Assembly (NCBI GenBank): GCA_002278935.1 | Contig: NCJL01000002.1 | Span: forward strand, 208,267 to 272,266 | From: Gallionellales bacterium 39-52-133 | GTDB taxonomy: Bacteria; Pseudomonadota; Gammaproteobacteria; Burkholderiales; Gallionellaceae | Direction of reading: 5' to 3' | DNA length: 64,000 nt | Translations under genes and position numbers: made by a program | Notes under the pieces: generated by a model | Seen by the model: only the letters and a program-made list of their open reading frames with translations | The model's database searches: none | Told to the model about the DNA's origin: nothing | Shown: positions 26,969 through 37,730 of the stretch, in pieces | How the letters are laid out: each line of letters starts with the position of its first letter | How positions within the stretch are numbered: the stretch's first letter is position 1

Positions 26969-29900
26969 ATGCGAATGGTGTTAACAATGCGACTAATCAC
27001 GATCATTCTTTTTGCGCTGGGCTGGATTTCCTCTGCCGCAGCGGAATCCCCCGCAGCTGGTGCAACCGTTGCCGCAGCCAAAGCCGGCTTTGTTAAGGAG
27101 CAGGCCATCAGCGGTGCCAGAAAATTAATTGGCTGGAAAGACGATCATTTTTTTGTCGCAAAACAGGATGCCTCAATTGATGAGGTCGATCATGCGGGGC
27201 GCAAGGTTCTTGCGCTGCAGGCGAAAGACAGCAAGGGCTCCCTGATACTAAAACAAGCTGAAGCTGCTGCTGTGGCCGATGGCATTATTTATGTGGCTGA
27301 CAGTGAAAATAGCCAGATAGCGATGTTCAGCGTGGCGGGAAAGTATCAGGGCAGTTTTGGTGCCAAACGGGGCGGATTTTTTGGCGGCAATGCCGGGGTG
27401 GAGTTGAGCTCGCCGCAAGGGGTTGCGATTCATGAAGGTATCGTCTATGTGGCCGATACCGGCAATGGCAAGGTGCAACTGTTTGGCAGCAACGGTGTGT
27501 TTCTGGCGACGCTGGAGATAGACAGCTCGCCCGATAACAAGGATGCGGCAGAAAAGAAACTGCCCTACAAGTTGAGCGAGCCAACGGATATCGCGATCAG
27601 CGGCAGGGGTGAAATTTATGTGCTGGACGCCAATGATGGCCTGATCAAGGTATACAGCCTCAATGGCAAGTACCTGAAACATCTGCCGGCAAACGGCAAG
27701 GCTCTGGCCTTTAGTCTGGCAGCGGAAGGTGTGTATGTGGCCGACAAGGATAGCCTGATTGTGCAGCGCTTCGATTACAGGGATAACGTGACTTACTCTT
27801 TTGGTGCGAAAGGGGAGGGGCGCGGACTTTTCAAAAGTATAAGCGGGCTGGTGGCAGGCAGGGACAGTCAGGTTTATGTTGGCGACAGCAAGAAAGGCAC
27901 GGCGAATATTTTCCGCGCAGAGGCGGGTGTCGCGCTGGAAACCGTGCCCAGACCCGCCTCCAGAATATCGGTAAAAGTGCTGTCCGTGATACCGGTTTCA
28001 GTGAGTAAAATGGCGTGGAATGGCAAGGATACGATTTATGCTGTCGATACCGAAAAAGAATCTATTGTCATCCTTAAAAACGGCGTTGCAGCGGGAGAAA
28101 TCAAGGTAAAGGATCTCAGGCCGATTGCGGTTGCGGTTGATAAAAGCGGTGCACTTTGGGCGCTGGATAAAAATAATCTCAGGGTGGTGAAGCTGGATGA
28201 ATCCGGCACTATCCTCGGCAGCATCGGCAGCAAGGGAAGCAAAAAAGGACAGCTTGACGACCCTACCGATCTGGCAATTGCAAGTAACGGTGATATCTAT
28301 ATCGCAGACCGTGGCAATAACTGGGTGCAGGTATTCAACAGCGAGGGCGGCTTTGTAAAGGCTGTCACCAAAGGCATGACTGCCGAACTGGATGAACCTT
28401 CTGCCATTGCGCTGGACCCGCAGGACAATCTTTATGTGCTGGACAAGGGACGCAATACGGTGACGGCCTTTTCGGCCAGGGGTGAGGCGCTGGCCGAATT
28501 TGGCAAGGGCAGGGGCGGCGCTGCCGATCTGGTCAAACCGGTGGCGCTGATGGCGACACAGGATGAAGTATTTGTACTCGACTCAAATCAGGTCAGGGTG
28601 TTTTCCACGCAGGGTGAGTATCGGCGTTCATTCTCTGCAAGGGGCAGCGCGCCCGGCGAACTCGACGAACCGCTCGCCATTGCCGCAAAAGACAGCACGA
28701 CATTTTTGATCTCGGAACGCGGCAACAAGCGCGTGCAATCATTTGCCACGCTGTACAAGCCGCCAGTACCGGAACAGTTTGCGGCGCAAGGTGCCGTGCA
28801 CGCGGTTGAGTTGCGCTGGGCCGCCACTGCCCTTCCTTACATCAAACAATATCAGGTATATCGTTCAGGCAGCGCGGGCGCGGGATTTGTCCGCATAGGC
28901 AGCAGCCAGAATAATCAGTATGTGGACCAGGGCCTGGGCGGGGATGAGCAGTATTACTACCGCATTGCCGCAGAATCGTATGATGGTTTTGAAGGGGCAA
29001 GCAGCGGCGCGGTGCAGGGCACAGCGCAAAAATTCAGTCCGCCGGTACTGGAGAAGGTTGAGGTAGAACCCACGCCATGGCAAATCAAAATGAGCTGGAA
29101 GCCGGTAGACCCGCAATATCTGGGTGCCTACCTGATCTATCAGAAAGAAGGCGAGACCTATACCAAAATCGGTGAGGCAAGCGTGCCTGAATATACCAGC
29201 GCTTCACTCAAGCCCGATTCCAGGTACACCTTCTACATTTCCACGCTCAGCACCGACAATGTCGAATCTGAAAAGTTTGCAGTGACGGCTTCAACGCTGC
29301 CTTTTAACAAAGCGCCGCTGGAAATTGATGTGCTTAAACTGAGCGATATCTTTTCCAATACTTACAAGCTTTATGAAGATAATGGCGTGGGACGCATCAG
29401 GTTGACCAACAACACGGACAAGATCATCAATAGCATCAAGGTAAGTTTCGTGCTGAAGAACGTGATGGATTATCCGACTGAGATAAAAATAGAGCAGATT
29501 TTGCCGGGCAAGAGCGAGGAAATTACGCTGAAGGCGGTGTTCAATAACACCATTCTCACCATTTCCGAGGATAGCTCGGTACAGGCCCTGATTGAGGCCA
29601 GCTATTATGAAAACGGCGCGCAGGTGGTCTACGGTAAAAACTCTACCGTTAAGGTTTACGACAAGCACCGGCTGACCTGGGATGAGCGCGGTCGTTACGC
29701 CGCGTTTATCACGCCCAAGGACCCGCCCATTCTGAATTTTGTGCGTTCTGTCGCAACACAGTATCCTGATGCAAAAGACCCGGCGCAAATGGCTGCCGTT
29801 GTGTTTGACGCACTGGGCGTGGCCGGCCTGACTTATCTGGCCGATCCCACCAATCCGTATCAGGTGAGTTCGGGAAAAACAGATGTGGTCGACTACATCC

Positions 29901-30751
29901 AGTATCCGCGCGAAACCATGCGGCGCAAGTCGGGCGATTGCGATGATCTGGTGGCTATTTATTCCGCTTCCCTCGAAGGTCTGGGTATTTATACGCTGGT
30001 GGTCGAAGTGCCGGGACATATGTTCATGATGTTCTCTACGGGTATCGATGCGGATGCGGATGGCTATACCAACAATGACCTGTATGTAATTCACAAGGAC
30101 AAGCTGTGGATTCCGGTTGAAACAACTATTGTCGGCAGTTCTTTTATAAAAGCCTGGGAGTTGGGTGCGGCGAATTACTACAAATGGAAAGACAAGGGGC
30201 TCACGATACTGGATGTGCATGAGGCATGGAGTACCTTTAAACCGGCCAGCCTGCCCGAATCTTCCCAGGCGACACTGGATGTCAGTGTCAAGCAGATAGA
30301 CAAAAAATTTCCGGGCGACCTGGTTTCAGTACTGAAAATCAGCTCGCAGACTAAAATCCGAAACCATCTGCGCGCGATTGAAAAAAATCCTGCGGATATG
30401 GATGCACATTTGCAGGCGGCTATTGTGCTGGCGAGACTGGGCGACAGCAGTGAGGCACTCAAGTACTTTGACAAGATTGTTGCAGTTGAACCAAAAAATG
30501 CCGCTGCGCTGAATAATCGCGGTAATATTTTTATGTTGCAGGGAGACTATGCGGCGGCGCAAAAGAACTATTTGGCTGCCACGCTTTCGAACCCGGAAGA
30601 CGCTGAAATATGGGTCAATCTGGCGAAGTCTTACAAAGCAGTGAGAAACATGAAAAAGGCCAAGGAATCTTTTGTAAAGGCGAGCAAACTGGATCCCTCT
30701 GTTAAAAACAAATACAAGGCTTTGTCGCTGGAATTGCTGAATGCCCTGTAA
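26969..30751 (+). CDS. Large exported NHL-propeller, fibronectin III, transglutaminase-like and TPR protein
   Basis: A 1260-residue protein with a signal peptide (MRLITIILFALGWISSAAA; an in-frame ATG at 26987 is equally good). About residues 40-620 hold many NHL/beta-propeller repeats of the form GDIYIADRGNNWVQVF. About 615-780 hold two fibronectin III domains. About 920-1090 hold a transglutaminase-like papain fold with candidate Cys near 991 (RRKSGDCDDLVAIYSASL) and His near 1017 (VPGHMFMMF). The last 130 residues hold TPR repeats (AAALNNRGNIFMLQGDYAAA). It probably acts in the envelope, binding proteins and possibly cleaving or cross-linking them. Co-directional with the cyclase gene upstream. 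Exact function unknown. Confidence 0.85.
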   Translation: MRMVLTMRLITIILFALGWISSAAAESPAAGATVAAAKAGFVKEQAISGARKLIGWKDDHFFVAKQDASIDEVDHAGRKVLALQAKDSKGSLILKQAEAAAVADGIIYVADSENSQIAMFSVAGKYQGSFGAKRGGFFGGNAGVELSSPQGVAIHEGIVYVADTGNGKVQLFGSNGVFLATLEIDSSPDNKDAAEKKLPYKLSEPTDIAISGRGEIYVLDANDGLIKVYSLNGKYLKHLPANGKALAFSLAAEGVYVADKDSLIVQRFDYRDNVTYSFGAKGEGRGLFKSISGLVAGRDSQVYVGDSKKGTANIFRAEAGVALETVPRPASRISVKVLSVIPVSVSKMAWNGKDTIYAVDTEKESIVILKNGVAAGEIKVKDLRPIAVAVDKSGALWALDKNNLRVVKLDESGTILGSIGSKGSKKGQLDDPTDLAIASNGDIYIADRGNNWVQVFNSEGGFVKAVTKGMTAELDEPSAIALDPQDNLYVLDKGRNTVTAFSARGEALAEFGKGRGGAADLVKPVALMATQDEVFVLDSNQVRVFSTQGEYRRSFSARGSAPGELDEPLAIAAKDSTTFLISERGNKRVQSFATLYKPPVPEQFAAQGAVHAVELRWAATALPYIKQYQVYRSGSAGAGFVRIGSSQNNQYVDQGLGGDEQYYYRIAAESYDGFEGASSGAVQGTAQKFSPPVLEKVEVEPTPWQIKMSWKPVDPQYLGAYLIYQKEGETYTKIGEASVPEYTSASLKPDSRYTFYISTLSTDNVESEKFAVTASTLPFNKAPLEIDVLKLSDIFSNTYKLYEDNGVGRIRLTNNTDKIINSIKVSFVLKNVMDYPTEIKIEQILPGKSEEITLKAVFNNTILTISEDSSVQALIEASYYENGAQVVYGKNSTVKVYDKHRLTWDERGRYAAFITPKDPPILNFVRSVATQYPDAKDPAQMAAVVFDALGVAGLTYLADPTNPYQVSSGKTDVVDYIQYPRETMRRKSGDCDDLVAIYSASLEGLGIYTLVVEVPGHMFMMFSTGIDADADGYTNNDLYVIHKDKLWIPVETTIVGSSFIKAWELGAANYYKWKDKGLTILDVHEAWSTFKPASLPESSQATLDVSVKQIDKKFPGDLVSVLKISSQTKIRNHLRAIEKNPADMDAHLQAAIVLARLGDSSEALKYFDKIVAVEPKNAAALNNRGNIFMLQGDYAAAQKNYLAATLSNPEDAEIWVNLAKSYKAVRNMKKAKESFVKASKLDPSVKNKYKALSLELLNAL

Positions 30752-30769
30752 ATTGATTATTGCACAAAT

Positions 30770-30791
30770 ATTTGATTTTATTGAATATTTT
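30770..30791 (+). repeat. Dispersed AT-rich intergenic repeat, copy 4
   Basis: ATTTGATTTTATTGAATATT plus TT, matching the dispersed motif. It lies 18 bases after the stop of the large NHL protein gene. Confidence 0.6.
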
Positions 30792-30845
30792 GTTTTAAGT
30801 GTTTTGCCCGGGTTGGGTGTGAATCACGATTGTTAGGAGAGCGGA

Positions 30846-31247
30846 ATGAAAAAAATCATGACAGCGCTATTGCTGGCAGGCGCCACATTGACGGCAGCAA
30901 TGGTGCATGCAGAGGAAAAAACTGGTGCAGTGGCCAGCTTCTGGGAGAAACTGAGAGTCAGAATTGAACAGATGGCGCCGCAAAAAAAGGTGAGTGCTAC
31001 CACGGCTGTGGGTGGTGTGCGCGGCTCCAAAATGGCGGCAGATGACGTTTACTGGAAAGGCGAAAAATCTGCCCAGGCAGTCGATGCCGATGAACTGGAA
31101 GTCTTCAAAAGCGCAATGGCACTGGCGGCTTCGGGCGAGCTGCTAAAGGCGCAGGAGGCCTTTACCGAGTTTGTTGCAAAAAACCCTGAAAGCCCGTTGC
31201 GCAAGGACGCGGATCAGGCACTGGCCGAGCTTAAAGCTGCAAAATAA
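30846..31247 (+). CDS. Small exported protein with a TPR-like C-terminus
   Basis: A 133-residue protein with a signal peptide (MKKIMTALLLAGATLTAAMV, cleavage after HAE likely). A central basic/Gly stretch (TTAVGGVRGSK) follows, then a C-terminal helical pair (MALAASGELLKAQEAFTEFV, KNPESPLRKDADQALAELKA) resembling one TPR unit. TTAGGAGAG lies just before the ATG. It is the third gene of the cyclase cluster. No known family recognised. Confidence 0.72.
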   Translation: MKKIMTALLLAGATLTAAMVHAEEKTGAVASFWEKLRVRIEQMAPQKKVSATTAVGGVRGSKMAADDVYWKGEKSAQAVDADELEVFKSAMALAASGELLKAQEAFTEFVAKNPESPLRKDADQALAELKAAK

Positions 31248-31382
31248 CCCATTTTTGTCCCTGCTGGCCGGCAACCGTGCCGGCTGCGGCATTTCCGGCT
31301 GCTGGCATAGATTGCTGCAAGCCTCTATAATCTCGCCCCCCGGCTTATCTCCGGCTCCCATTAATACAGTTCCCTGAAAACC

Positions 31383-32636
31383 ATGCAGTTATTCGCTTTT
31401 GGCATAAACCATAAAACCGCACCGCTTGCCGTGCGCGAACAGGTTGCGTTCAATGCCGAAGCGATGGAATCGGCGTTGCGTGATCTGGTTGGTCATGGCG
31501 CCGCCAAGGAAGCCACCATCCTGTCCACCTGCAATCGCACCGAAGTTTACTGCAGCACCCATGAGCCGGTGCAGACCATCAACTGGCTGGCTGATTACCA
31601 CAAGCTTTCCAGCAACAAGATCGAGCCTTATATTTACACCATGCCGCAGGAAGAAGCGGTCAAACATGCTTTTCGCGTGGCCAGCGGGCTGGATTCAATG
31701 GTGCTGGGCGAACCGCAGATTCTGGGACAGATGAAACAGGCAGTGCGTTATGCCGAGCAGGCGGGCACGCTCGGTTTCCTGTTGCACAAATTATTCCAGC
31801 GCACCTTTTCTGTGGCCAAAGATGTGCGCACGCAAACGGAAATCGGCGCGAACCTCACCTCCATGGCCGCTGCTGCGGTCAAGCTGGCCGAGCGCATTTT
31901 CCCCAGCATCAAGGATCAGCGCGTGCTGTTTATTGGCGCGGGTGAGATGATCGAACTGAATGCAGTGCATTTTGCCGCCAAATCGCCGAAGCAGATCACC
32001 GTTGCAAATCGTACGCTGGATCGGGCGCAAACGCTGGCACGCCGTTTTAACGGGCACGCAATTACCTTGCATGAGCTGCCGGAACAACTGGCACAACACG
32101 ACATTATTGTCACCAGCACCGCCAGCCAGTTGCCGATACTGGGCAAGGGTATGGTCGAGCGCGCACTCAAGGTACGCAAGCACAGGCCGCTGTTTATCGT
32201 TGACCTGGCCGTGCCTCGCGACGTTGAAGCGGAAGTGGCCGAGCTGAGCGATGTGTTCCTGTACACGGTGGATGATCTGGCCGAGGCGGTGCGCGACGGC
32301 CTGGATGCGCGCCAGGGAGCGGTGAAAGAAGCCGAAGTGATTATCAATTCCGGCGTCAGTGAATTTATGCACTGGATGGAATCGCGCGAAGTGGTGCCCA
32401 CGATACGCGCGTTGCGCGATGTGACAGAACGCCAGCGCCGCCATGAAATGGAAAAAGCCCTGCGCAATCTGGCGAAAGGCGAGCCAGTTGAGAAGGTGCT
32501 GGAAACCTTGAGCAATGCGTTGACCAACAAATTTCTGCATGCGCCCACTCATGCGCTTAATCAGGCACAGGCGGGCGAGCGCGATGCATTGCTTGAAACC
32601 ATCCACCGCCTCTATCAATTACATACCCCTGAATGA
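31383..32636 (+). CDS. hemA: Glutamyl-tRNA reductase
   Basis: A 417-residue enzyme reducing Glu-tRNA to glutamate-1-semialdehyde, the first step of C5 heme synthesis. It has the catalytic Cys in [10 protein letters not shown] (about residue 50), the [17 protein letters not shown] segment and the NADPH-binding [17 protein letters not shown]. The C-terminal dimerisation helices are complete. Its stop overlaps the prfA start by four bases. Confidence 0.98.
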   Translation: MQLFAFGINHKTAPLAVREQVAFNAEAMESALRDLVGHGAAKEATILSTCNRTEVYCSTHEPVQTINWLADYHKLSSNKIEPYIYTMPQEEAVKHAFRVASGLDSMVLGEPQILGQMKQAVRYAEQAGTLGFLLHKLFQRTFSVAKDVRTQTEIGANLTSMAAAAVKLAERIFPSIKDQRVLFIGAGEMIELNAVHFAAKSPKQITVANRTLDRAQTLARRFNGHAITLHELPEQLAQHDIIVTSTASQLPILGKGMVERALKVRKHRPLFIVDLAVPRDVEAEVAELSDVFLYTVDDLAEAVRDGLDARQGAVKEAEVIINSGVSEFMHWMESREVVPTIRALRDVTERQRRHEMEKALRNLAKGEPVEKVLETLSNALTNKFLHAPTHALNQAQAGERDALLETIHRLYQLHTPE

Positions 32637-33715
32637 AACCCACCATTGCCGCCAAAATGGCTCAACTGGCAGACCGCCTGGATGAGGTGAATACGCTGTT
32701 GAGCAGCGAGCACGCCACCAATGACATGGATGCCTACCTCAAGCTTAACCGCGAGCGCGCCGAGCTCGATCCGGTGGTCACTCTGTATCACGCTTATCAG
32801 GCCGCCGAGGACGATGTGGCGACCGCGCTGGAAATGGCGGCAGATCCCGAGATGCGCGAGTTTGCCGATGCCGAAGTGAAGGAAGGGCGTGCGCGTCTGG
32901 AGCAGATCGAGATCGACCTGCAAAAGCAGCTGCTGCCGAAAGATCCCAACGATGACCGCAATGTATTCCTTGAGGTGCGCGCCGGTACCGGCGGCGACGA
33001 GGCTGCGCTTTTTGCCGGCGACCTGTTCCGCATGTACACGCGTTTTGCCGAGCGTCGCCGCTGGCAGGTCGAAGTTATTTCTGAAAGCGTGGGCGAAAAG
33101 GGCGGCTACAAGGAAGTGATCGCCCGCATCATCGGTCAGGGTGCGTATTCGGTGCTGAAATTTGAATCCGGCGCGCACCGCGTGCAGCGTGTGCCGGCCA
33201 CCGAAACACAGGGGCGGGTACATACTTCCGCCTGTACCGTCGCGATTCTGCCGGAAGCGGACGAGGTTAGCGATGTGGTGCTCAATCCGGCCGATTTGCG
33301 CATCGACACCTTCCGCGCCAGCGGTGCAGGCGGCCAGCACATCAACAAAACCGATTCCGCCGTGCGTATCACGCATCTGCCCACCGGCACCGTGGTGGAA
33401 TGCCAGGACGGGCGCTCGCAGCACAAGAACAAGGCGCAGGCGATGTCGGTGCTGGCTGCGCGCATCAAAGCCAAGGAAGAAAGCGCGGCACACAATAAAC
33501 TGGCGGCCGAGCGCAAGTCGCTGGTCGGCAGCGGTGACCGTTCCGAACGCATCCGTACCTACAACTTCCCGCAGGGACGCGTCACCGATCACCGCATCAA
33601 CCTCACGCTGTACAAAATGGATCACATCATGGACGGCGAGATAGACGAGCTGTGCAATGCGCTGATGGCCGAGTACCAGGCCGAGCAGCTGTCTGCGCTG
33701 GCGGATGAAGTCTGA
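32633..33715 (+). CDS. prfA: Peptide chain release factor 1
   Basis: A 360-residue RF1 recognising UAA and UAG. The tripeptide anticodon PAT is in [10 protein letters not shown] and the catalytic GGQ in [11 protein letters not shown]. Coupled to hemA by a four-base overlap. The substrate of PrmC, encoded next. Confidence 0.98.
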   Translation: MKPTIAAKMAQLADRLDEVNTLLSSEHATNDMDAYLKLNRERAELDPVVTLYHAYQAAEDDVATALEMAADPEMREFADAEVKEGRARLEQIEIDLQKQLLPKDPNDDRNVFLEVRAGTGGDEAALFAGDLFRMYTRFAERRRWQVEVISESVGEKGGYKEVIARIIGQGAYSVLKFESGAHRVQRVPATETQGRVHTSACTVAILPEADEVSDVVLNPADLRIDTFRASGAGGQHINKTDSAVRITHLPTGTVVECQDGRSQHKNKAQAMSVLAARIKAKEESAAHNKLAAERKSLVGSGDRSERIRTYNFPQGRVTDHRINLTLYKMDHIMDGEIDELCNALMAEYQAEQLSALADEV

Positions 33716-33780
33716 GAACATAAATTATTTATTTTCTCCTGCTTCACAAGGTAATGATTTTTTCTTTGTGGTGATCTGAC

Positions 33781-34638
33781 TTGCCCCATTCCATTCAAAA
33801 TATATTGCCACGAGACACCGCAATGCTGGCTGCGGCGCTTGCGCTCGAAGCCAGCACGGCACGGATTGAAGTGCAATCTCTGCTGCAAAAAACCCTGCGT
33901 GTCGAGCGTGTATATTTGTTTGCCCATCCCGAACGCAGTTTGACGGATAGCGAATTCTCGCATTACCGCGCCCTCCTGCAACGGCGCATGCATGGCGAAC
34001 CCATTGCCTATATTCTGGGTGAACGTGAATTCTTCGGACTGAATTTTAAAGTCACCACTGCAACCCTGATTCCGCGTCCCGATACTGAGCTGCTGGTTGA
34101 ACTGGCAATCCAGCGCATACCGCCCAAAGTGCGCTGTGCCGTGCTGGATCTGGGTACAGGTACGGGTGCCATTGCACTGGCGATTGCGCAGACTCGCCCG
34201 CAGGCCGATGTGCTGGCCTGCGATGCCTCGCTAACGGCGCTGGCAGTGGCACAGGAAAATGCGCGCGCGTTGGGAATTTCCAATGTGGATTTTGCGCACA
34301 GCAACTGGTTTTCAGCGCTGGGCGGGCAGCGGTTTGCACTGATCGTGTCCAACCCGCCCTATATTGCCGCCGGCGATCCGCATCTGTTGCAAGGTGATGT
34401 GCGCTTTGAACCTGTTTCAGCGCTGGTGTCGGGTGCAGACGGACTGGATGATATTCGCCAGATCGTCAGCAATTCAATTGTTCATCTTCTTCCCGGCGGA
34501 TGGCTGCTGCTGGAGCATGGCTATGATCAGGCTGAGCGCGTGCGCGGTTTATTGCTGGAGGCGAAATTGGATGCCGTATTTTCTGCCCGGGATCTGTCGG
34601 GAACGGAACGTGTCAGCGGCGGTCAATTTAAAGGTTAA
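33781..34638 (+). CDS. prmC: Release factor glutamine methyltransferase
   Basis: A 285-residue SAM-dependent enzyme that methylates the Gln of the GGQ motif in release factors. The SAM site (VLDLGTGTGAIALAIAQ) and the NPPY motif (VSNPPYIAAGDPHL) are present. The start is a TTG at 33781, which gives an N-terminal helix of the usual family length; the alternative ATG at 33823 would remove about 14 residues. Neither start has a strong Shine-Dalgarno sequence. Confidence 0.93.
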   Translation: MPHSIQNILPRDTAMLAAALALEASTARIEVQSLLQKTLRVERVYLFAHPERSLTDSEFSHYRALLQRRMHGEPIAYILGEREFFGLNFKVTTATLIPRPDTELLVELAIQRIPPKVRCAVLDLGTGTGAIALAIAQTRPQADVLACDASLTALAVAQENARALGISNVDFAHSNWFSALGGQRFALIVSNPPYIAAGDPHLLQGDVRFEPVSALVSGADGLDDIRQIVSNSIVHLLPGGWLLLEHGYDQAERVRGLLLEAKLDAVFSARDLSGTERVSGGQFKG

Positions 34639-34679
34639 ACATAGCAACTTGACTGGATTTAATTGTCACTTTAAAATAC

Positions 34680-34696
34680 TTGAGTAAATTACTCAA
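34680..34696. promoter_or_regulatory. Palindrome TTGAGTAA-A-TTACTCAA upstream of grxD
   Basis: A perfect 17-base symmetric site 28 bases before the glutaredoxin start codon, in a 85-base intergenic region. It is in a position to be an operator. No known consensus matches it well. Confidence 0.45.
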
Positions 34697-34723
34697 TTAA
34701 TCATTAAATGGAGATTATGGAAT

Positions 34724-35041
34724 ATGGATATTCAAGAGGTTATCAAGCAGCAGGTCACCACGCACCCGGTGGTTGTTTACATGAAAGGAACGCCCGCGGC
34801 ACCGCGCTGCGGCTTTTCCGCCAATGTGATTAATATACTTAATGCCTTGGGTGTAAAGGATATTTTTAGCGTCAATATTCTGGAAAGCGATGATATTCGC
34901 CTGGGAATCATCGAATATGCAAATTGGCCAACCGTGCCTCAGGTCTATATCAACGGTGAGTTTATTGGCGGCTCGGACATTACAACGGAAATGTACCAGA
35001 GCGGTGAACTGAAGACTTTGCTGAGCAAAGTGCCAGCCTGA
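34724..35041 (+). CDS. grxD: Monothiol glutaredoxin Grx4 (GrxD)
   Basis: A 105-residue monothiol glutaredoxin with the CGFS active site (APRCGFSANVINIL) and glutathione-binding WPTVPQVYINGEFIGGSDI. Such proteins carry a [2Fe-2S] cluster with BolA or itself and take part in iron-sulfur trafficking. The position after prmC is usual in betaproteobacteria. Terminated at 35172-35201. Confidence 0.96.
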   Translation: MDIQEVIKQQVTTHPVVVYMKGTPAAPRCGFSANVINILNALGVKDIFSVNILESDDIRLGIIEYANWPTVPQVYINGEFIGGSDITTEMYQSGELKTLLSKVPA

Positions 35042-35171
35042 AGCTGCAACGGGTTAGATCGTTATCTAGGCCGTTTGGCATATATGAATGGGAGGAAGGC
35101 GGTTATAGAATGAAGTCTGAGTCTTGAGGTACAAGTTCTTGTAACTCGTTCTATCAAACTCTCCTCCTTTA

Positions 35172-35201
35172 CGGGCAGTCGCAAGATTGCTCGTTTTTTT
35201 T
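35172..35201 (+). terminator. Rho-independent terminator of grxD
   Basis: CGGGCAGTC (35172-35180), GNRA-type loop GCAA, GATTGCTCG (35185-35193): a nine-base-pair stem with two G-U pairs, then a run of eight T's. It lies between the converging grxD and argH genes. Confidence 0.85.
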
Positions 35202-35232
35202 GCCTGCAATTCCTGAAAAATCCGGGGATAAA

Positions 35233-36639
35233 TTAGCGACCGTCGGCCAGTGCTTTTCTGGCACGGGCAATTGCCGCTTCCACCTGTGCCGGGGCAGTGC
35301 CGCCTATATGGTTGCGTGCCGCCAGGGATCCTTCCAGTGTCAGCACCGCATAGATATCCTCCGCAATCAGTGCGGAAAACTGTTTTAACTCTTCCAGCTT
35401 CAGTTCGGCCAGGTCGCAACCGCGTTTCTCGGCAAAACGCACGGCAAGCGCAACCGCTTCATGGGCATCGCGGAAAGGCAGCCCCTTTTTAACCAGATAA
35501 TCCGCCAGATCGGTGGCAGTGGCATAGCCCTGTAATGCCGCGGTACGCATTGCCTCGGGCTTGACGGTAATGCCGCCCATCATGTCGGCATAAATGCGCA
35601 AGGTGATCATCAGTGTATCTACCGTATCGAAAAGCGGCTCCTTGTCTTCCTGGTTATCCTTGTTGTAAGCCAGCGGCTGGCCTTTCATCAGCGTCAGCAA
35701 GGACACCAGATTGCCGTTGACGCGGCCTGTCTTGCCGCGCACCAGCTCGGGCACGTCCGGATTTTTCTTTTGCGGCATGATGGAAGAGCCGGTGCAGAAA
35801 CGGTCGGCAATGTCGATAAAGCCGAAGCGCGGGCTCATCCACAGAATCAATTCTTCCGACAGGCGCGATAAATGCGTCATGATCAGCGCGGCTGCGGCGG
35901 TGAATTCAATGGCGAAATCGCGGTCGGAGACTGCATCCAGCGAGTTTTCACAGACGCCGTCAAAGCCCAGCAGCTCGGCCACATATTCGCGCTTGATCGG
36001 ATAACTGGTACCGGCCAGTGCGGCAGCGCCCAGCGGCAGGCGGTTCACGCGCTTGCGGCAATCCCCGAGCCTGTCCGCATCACGCTTCAGCATCTCGTAA
36101 TAGGCCATCAGGTGGTGGCCAAAACTCACCGGCTGGGCCACTTGCAAATGTGTGAAGCCCGGCATGATGGTCTGCGTGTGCACGGCGGCAAGGTCCACCA
36201 GTGCGGTTTGTAGTGCCTTGATCAGCAGTTGCAGTTCGTCGATGGCATGGCGCAGATACAGGCGCACATCGGTCGCCACCTGATCATTGCGCGAGCGGCC
36301 GGTATGCAGGCGTTTGCCGGCGTCACCCACCAGTGTGGTCAGGCGCTTTTCGATGTTGAGGTGCACATCTTCAAGATCCAGCAACCACTCGAATTCACCG
36401 CAGAGGATCTCATTCTCGATCACGCCCATGCCACGGCGGATATCGTTCAAATCCTGCATGTTGATGATGTCGCATGCAGCCAGCATCTGCGCGTGGGCAA
36501 GCGAGCCCTGAATATCGAATAAGGCAAGGCGCTGATCAAACCCCACCGAAGCGGTAAATCGTTTCACCAGATCAGCAACGGGCTCGTCAAATCTGCCCGA
36601 CCAGGTTGTTTGAACAGTTTGGGTTTGTTTATCTTGCAT
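35233..36639 (-). CDS. argH: Argininosuccinate lyase
   Basis: A 468-residue enzyme splitting argininosuccinate into arginine and fumarate. The signature loop [20 protein letters not shown] and the [18 protein letters not shown] segment are intact. The start at 36639 (MQDKQTQTV) is preferred; an ATG three codons upstream also exists. It is divergent from the kinase gene, and the start regions nearly abut. Confidence 0.97.
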   Translation of the reverse strand: MQDKQTQTVQTTWSGRFDEPVADLVKRFTASVGFDQRLALFDIQGSLAHAQMLAACDIINMQDLNDIRRGMGVIENEILCGEFEWLLDLEDVHLNIEKRLTTLVGDAGKRLHTGRSRNDQVATDVRLYLRHAIDELQLLIKALQTALVDLAAVHTQTIMPGFTHLQVAQPVSFGHHLMAYYEMLKRDADRLGDCRKRVNRLPLGAAALAGTSYPIKREYVAELLGFDGVCENSLDAVSDRDFAIEFTAAAALIMTHLSRLSEELILWMSPRFGFIDIADRFCTGSSIMPQKKNPDVPELVRGKTGRVNGNLVSLLTLMKGQPLAYNKDNQEDKEPLFDTVDTLMITLRIYADMMGGITVKPEAMRTAALQGYATATDLADYLVKKGLPFRDAHEAVALAVRFAEKRGCDLAELKLEELKQFSALIAEDIYAVLTLEGSLAARNHIGGTAPAQVEAAIARARKALADGR

Positions 36640-36683
36640 GGATGCCATGTCTTGTCCAGAATAGCGGCATACAGGGATCTGAT

Positions 36684-37730
36684 ATGCCTAAAGTTGAAAG
36701 TATAAATCAAAATCTGCCAACTGACGCTTTACCCAACTTTCGCAACCTGGGTGCGACCTTGCGTATTGTGTTGCTGGTAAACGGTATCGCGCTGCTGGCA
36801 GCCCTTGTGCAGGCGATTTCGCTGCAGGATATTGTTAACCACTTTATCGATGGTTCTGCTTTTTTGCAGCCTGTTCTGTTAACCAGTCTGTTGCTGCTTT
36901 ATGTGCTGAACGACAAGCTGGCCCGGTTAATCTATTGGCGCGGAGTAGCGGCAGTGATTGCGCTGGTGGTTGCGACGACACTGGCGATTGCTTATCTGGG
37001 GGGGGAGCTGTATGCGCCTGCTTTGGGGAATACATCATTTTATGCGGCGCGCAATGCTCTGCTGAGCGGCATACTTACCCTGTTGCTGCTGGCATATTTC
37101 AGGCTGCGCACGCTGTCACTCTCGACCGCCTTGCATGATGCGCGCTTGCAGGCTCTGCAGGCGCGCATACGCCCTCATTTTCTGTTTAACAGTATTAATG
37201 CCGTGCTGAGCATTTTGCGTGCAGATCCCAGGCGTGCCGAGACGGCCCTTGAGGATATGGCTGATTTATTCCGCATGGCAATGGCCGATAGCCAGAAAAT
37301 GGTTCTGCTGCGGCGCGAAATAGAGCTTTCCCGCCAGTACCTGTCACTCGAAAAATTGCGCCTTGGTGAGAGATTGCGCGAAAACTGGCAGGTCGACGAG
37401 GCGCTGAATGACGCGCTGGTGCCGCCGCTGATGTTGCAACCGCTGCTGGAGAATGCGGTATATCACGGTATAGAACCTTTGTCGGAAGGCGGCCTGATCG
37501 AGGTAAAATTAAACCTTAAAGGCCATGAGCTGCACCTGGATGTGCGCAATCCCTGTCACGGAAAGTGCGGGGTACATAACGGCAACAAAATGGCACTGGA
37601 AAATATACGCGAACGCTTAGCCCTGCAGTTTGATGTGGAGGCAAGCTACTCGGTGGAAAGTGGCAGCGACTATTACCATGTGCATATCCAGCTGCCCTAC
37701 AAAAAAGAGGAACGTAATGAACAGCGTTGA
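36684..37730 (+). CDS. algZ: LytS/AlgZ-type sensor histidine kinase
   Basis: A 348-residue membrane sensor kinase. Four hydrophobic helices (about residues 30-145) precede a His_kinase (LytS-type) domain with the phospho-acceptor in [19 protein letters not shown], and an ATPase domain with [19 protein letters not shown] and [14 protein letters not shown]. This atypical kinase family pairs with LytTR regulators. AGGGA precedes ATG 36684. The stop overlaps the regulator start by 14 bases. Confidence 0.9.
   Translation: MPKVESINQNLPTDALPNFRNLGATLRIVLLVNGIALLAALVQAISLQDIVNHFIDGSAFLQPVLLTSLLLLYVLNDKLARLIYWRGVAAVIALVVATTLAIAYLGGELYAPALGNTSFYAARNALLSGILTLLLLAYFRLRTLSLSTALHDARLQALQARIRPHFLFNSINAVLSILRADPRRAETALEDMADLFRMAMADSQKMVLLRREIELSRQYLSLEKLRLGERLRENWQVDEALNDALVPPLMLQPLLENAVYHGIEPLSEGGLIEVKLNLKGHELHLDVRNPCHGKCGVHNGNKMALENIRERLALQFDVEASYSVESGSDYYHVHIQLPYKKEERNEQR

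Noticed and set aside
31267..31284. GCCGGC-AACCGT-GCCGGC hairpin after the small exported protein
   Set aside because: Short stem with no T-run; it is not a convincing terminator.
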